A DNA stretch of 7,050 bases from Paludibacteraceae bacterium (GTDB lineage: Bacteria; Bacteroidota; Bacteroidia; Bacteroidales; Paludibacteraceae): assembly GCA_947471245.1 (NCBI GenBank), contig CANIXM010000095.1, positions 1-7,050 of the forward strand. Reading direction: 5' to 3'. Under the pieces are notes generated by a model. The model searched no databases and was not told where the DNA came from. It worked only from the letters and a program-made list of their open reading frames with translations. Below, piece by piece: positions 5,081 through 7,050 of this stretch (position 1 is its first letter; each line of letters opens with the position of its first letter). A program made the position numbers and the translations under genes.

Positions 5081-5086
5081 ATACAT

Positions 5087-5274
5087 AAAAATTCCACATT
5101 TTTAGTCCATTTTTTCGAGGTGGAAAGCTAGGTGGACATTCAGATTTAACAGGTGTAACGCACTGAAATTCAAAACACAAACGAGAGAATACAAGTTCCT
5201 TCCTCTCCGCATATTGAATATCAAAAAAATATAAAAGCTCGTAAAATCAATGATTTACGAGCTTTTATATTTTT
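5087..5274 (+). ncRNA. candidate small RNA of about 190 nt
   Basis: The ends are inferred from the promoter (start near 5087) and the terminator with its T-tract (to 5274). No ORF with a start codon and protein-like content lies within. Near the 5' end, TTCCAC (5092-5097) can pair with GTGGAA (5120-5125), and GTCCA (5105-5109) with TGGAC (5133-5137); these interleave and have the geometry of an H-type pseudoknot. TTCAG (5139-5143) can pair with CTGAA (5163-5167). It is antisense to nothing in view and ends facing the DUF4831 gene. It may instead be a decayed leader of a lost gene. Confidence 0.42.
5229..5274. terminator. strong bidirectional intrinsic terminator
   Basis: Bases 5229-5245 and 5254-5270 form a perfect 17-bp stem with an 8-nt loop. 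On the plus strand it runs into TTTTT (5270-5274); on the minus strand it is followed by seven T (5229-5223). It ends the topA/DUF4831 transcripts from the right and any transcript from the left. Confidence 0.9.
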
Positions 5275-5304
5275 ACATACAACAATTATCCTATTTTCAC
5301 ATCC

Positions 5305-6342
5305 TCATTCTACACCGAGCAGCCTTCCTGTTTGTTCATCAATAATAACTTTAGCTTGAGGCTTTTCGTATAGGCGGTCTGAAATTGGAATAGTTTTTCC
5401 AAACTGTGGGATTAAATACTGTGCAGTAAAAAGGGTTTTGACACCATCACTGATATTGACTTGTGTAGGCATTGGAATGATGTAAAACAGACCTTCTTTA
5501 TCCGTTTTGACTTTAGGGTCTGTGTTGATATTCGGGATGGCACCTGCTACAAAACTGATATAGTAGGGTGCTCCGCTCAAGTCATCGTTAGGCACGATGC
5601 CCGTGATGGATGAGAGGCGGAATAGAATTTGATTGTTGGCTGGTGCCTGTGGTGATACCACAATGTTATGAGTGAATACCTCACTGGTAGTTTTACCAGT
5701 AAACAGCTCTGTCAGTTCGGCTTCCATTTTGTCCATGCCTTGTACCATTGATGTAAGTGATGATCCATCAGTAGGAAGGTGATCTACGTCGCCAGTAATA
5801 ATGTTTAACCTACGTTCACGAATGCGGTAAATCTGTTTGGCAGCTCCTTCGGCAAGTTTGGCTTCAGAACCAGCCAACATAAACTCTTCGCTCAGAGGCA
5901 GAAGACTACCCATTTTATTTTCTGCATTCGAAAAGTTCACAGACTGCGTGTTGCCAGCCTCATGAGAAGCTACAGGAGCATTGATGCCTGTGAGAATACC
6001 TTGTTGGTTCACATTCAATTTAATGGTATAATTGCCTTTACTAACCACAAAGTTAAAAGTCCGCTTTAAATCTGGCGAGGTACGTGTTTTAACAGATATC
6101 CCTTTCAGTTTGTAAGTTGTCTTTTCCTTGGTAAGCACATCTGAACTTGCCAAATATCTTTCGGAATACTTATAAAACACCCCTGGCTTTTGGGTTATTT
6201 TTTCTGTTTGGACTTCTATCACAAATTCCGTTTTGGGCAGTGAATAAACCAAGGTGGTTTTATCTTGTGCCAATGAATATTGACCAATCGCTAACATCAA
6301 AGCGATCATTGGAAGATATATTACACAATACAATTTGTTCAT
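5305..6342 (-). CDS. DUF4831 family secreted protein
   Basis: The 345-aa protein has a signal peptide of about 25 residues (hydrophobic LPMIALMLAIGQYSLA, cleavage likely after Ala25) and no lipobox, so it is probably periplasmic or outer-membrane associated. Mature-region signatures are LVYSLPKTEFVIEVQTEK, KPGVFYKYSERYLASSDV and KTTYKLKGISVKTRTSPD, the N-terminal pattern I recall for DUF4831, a Bacteroidales family without known function. 'AAKQIYRIRERRLNIITGDV' and the 'PTDGSSLTSMVQGMDKMEAELTELFTGK' stretch with the following strands also fit. The C-terminus ends in QTGRLLGVE. The length is normal for the family. It lies 65 bp after topA on the same strand, so it may share that transcript, and is closed by the strong terminator at 5229-5274. 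The start is the only ATG that gives a full signal peptide. Confidence 0.9.
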   Translation of the reverse strand: MNKLYCVIYLPMIALMLAIGQYSLAQDKTTLVYSLPKTEFVIEVQTEKITQKPGVFYKYSERYLASSDVLTKEKTTYKLKGISVKTRTSPDLKRTFNFVVSKGNYTIKLNVNQQGILTGINAPVASHEAGNTQSVNFSNAENKMGSLLPLSEEFMLAGSEAKLAEGAAKQIYRIRERRLNIITGDVDHLPTDGSSLTSMVQGMDKMEAELTELFTGKTTSEVFTHNIVVSPQAPANNQILFRLSSITGIVPNDDLSGAPYYISFVAGAIPNINTDPKVKTDKEGLFYIIPMPTQVNISDGVKTLFTAQYLIPQFGKTIPISDRLYEKPQAKVIIDEQTGRLLGVE

Positions 6343-6407
6343 ACGTATGGATTTTAAGTGATATGTAAGTATGCTAACGTGATGAAATATAATGGGTCAA
6401 AACAATT

Positions 6408-7049
6408 TTACTTCTTTTTAACTGCTTTTGTTTTAGCAGGTGCTTTTGCTGCAGGTTTTGCAGGTTTTGTTGCTTTAGCTTTACTTCCAAACTTCTTTTT
6501 AGTCCCAGCATCTGGTTGTGCATGTATCAATTCCAAACACTTCTCTAAGGTCAATGTAGTAGGATCTGTTCCTTTCGGAATTTTATAGTTGATTTTATCG
6601 CGGGTAAAATAGGCACCAAATCGGCCATTTAAAACTTGTATTTCACCATCCTCACCCAAAATCTGTATCACTCTATTTTTCTCTTCCTCACGTTTTGCCT
6701 CTATAATTTCCACAGCTCTTTCGGCTGTCACGTCCATTGGGTCATCTGTTTTGGGGAGTGAATAGAACGTGGAGTCGTGACGAATGTATGGTCCAAATCG
6801 TCCAATGGCAACCGTCATTACTTTATCTTCGTATTCACCTAGCTGGCGAGGTAGTTTAAACAATTCCAGTGCTTCCTCATAAGTGATGCTTTCTATAGAT
6901 TGTTCCTTGCGAAGTGATGCAAACACTGGTTTTTCCTCTTCATCAATTGTTCCGATTTGCGCTAGAGGCCCAAACTTACCCAGTTTGACAGAAAGTTGAC
7001 GTCCTGAGACGGGGTCAGTACCGAGAATTCTTTCTCCAACTTGACGCTC
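6408..7049 (-). CDS. topA: DNA topoisomerase I, C-terminal part
   Basis: The frame is open to the right edge, so only the last 213 residues are seen; the GTG at 6926 is internal. Type IA topoisomerase relaxes negative supercoils in the cytoplasm; the catalytic Toprim and active-site tyrosine domains lie outside the window. The visible part holds three tandem C-terminal repeats (Toprim_Crpt type), each with a GxFGPY-like core: KLGKFGPLAQIG, AIGRFGPYIRHDSTFYSLP and LNGRFGAYFTRDKINYKIP. Helices such as TLEKCLELI follow the second and third. No zinc-finger cysteines are present, as in other Bacteroidota enzymes of this type. The protein ends in a Lys/Ala/Pro-rich tail of about 30 residues (AKATKPAKPAAKAPAKTKAV), which resembles histone H1 tails and likely binds DNA non-specifically. 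Confidence 0.95.
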   Translation of the reverse strand, partial: ERQVGERILGTDPVSGRQLSVKLGKFGPLAQIGTIDEEEKPVFASLRKEQSIESITYEEALELFKLPRQLGEYEDKVMTVAIGRFGPYIRHDSTFYSLPKTDDPMDVTAERAVEIIEAKREEEKNRVIQILGEDGEIQVLNGRFGAYFTRDKINYKIPKGTDPTTLTLEKCLELIHAQPDAGTKKKFGSKAKATKPAKPAAKAPAKTKAVKKK

Positions 7050-7050
7050 C

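Noticed and set aside
5092..5137. attC-like integron site
   Set aside because: The pairing segments are interleaved rather than nested, and no integron integrase or R'/R'' core pair is visible.
5102..5230. A short open frame containing RWKARWTFRFNRCNALKFK as a gene or integrase fragment
   Set aside because: It has no start codon after the upstream stop and no match to integrase patterns I know; the stretch is better explained as an RNA unit or intergenic DNA.
6147..6588. Plus-strand open frames at 6147-6368 and 6358-6588
   Set aside because: They are antisense shadows of the DUF4831 signal peptide region and the Lys/Ala-rich topA tail.
1..7050. CRISPR array, tRNA, rRNA or integrase gene
   Set aside because: No regularly spaced repeats, tRNA arm patterns, rRNA motifs or tyrosine/serine recombinase motifs were seen on either strand.

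Overview
The window looks like a Bacteroidota chromosome, most likely order Bacteroidales. The reasons are a DUF4831-type secreted protein, a topoisomerase I with a Lys/Ala-rich tail, promoter -7 elements of the TAnnTTTG kind, gene starts without clear Shine-Dalgarno sequences, and several small protein families I associate only with this phylum. The right end (from about 5300) is ordinary chromosome: the 3' part of topA and a DUF4831 gene, both on the minus strand. Everything to the left looks accessory.

Layout. Bases 2-1324 (+) hold most of an AlbA_2/histidine-kinase-like ATP-binding protein with a winged-helix tail; its 5' end lies outside the window. Bases 1325-2851 are about 1.5 kb with no credible protein gene. 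This stretch has a strong C-over-G bias on the plus strand, a 17-bp inverted repeat about 870 bp apart, two copies of a stem-loop-like motif, short AT-rich repeats and a 39-nt homopyrimidine run. It resembles long non-coding stretches I recall from Bacteroidota conjugative elements, and may be transcribed from the minus strand. Bases 2852-3268 (+) encode a small protein of the DUF6943 type.

Bases 3383-4616 (-) form a tight three-gene operon: a 249-aa protein of unknown function followed by two small hydrophobic proteins, the last two overlapping by one base. A good intrinsic terminator at 3280-3305 closes it. Divergent from it lies a 65-aa helix-turn-helix protein (4773-4970, +). These four genes look like one self-contained, functionally undescribed cassette with its own regulator and are the best candidate for a new system here.

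Bases 4971-5304 contain no protein gene but do contain a near-consensus promoter (5051-5080) and, about 150 bases on, a 17-bp-stem bidirectional terminator. Together they predict an unannotated small RNA of about 190 nt, with interleaved complementary segments that could form a pseudoknot. This stretch is also the boundary between accessory and core genes.

No tRNA, rRNA, CRISPR array, transposase or integrase gene is visible. All family names are from memory of sequence patterns; no search was run.
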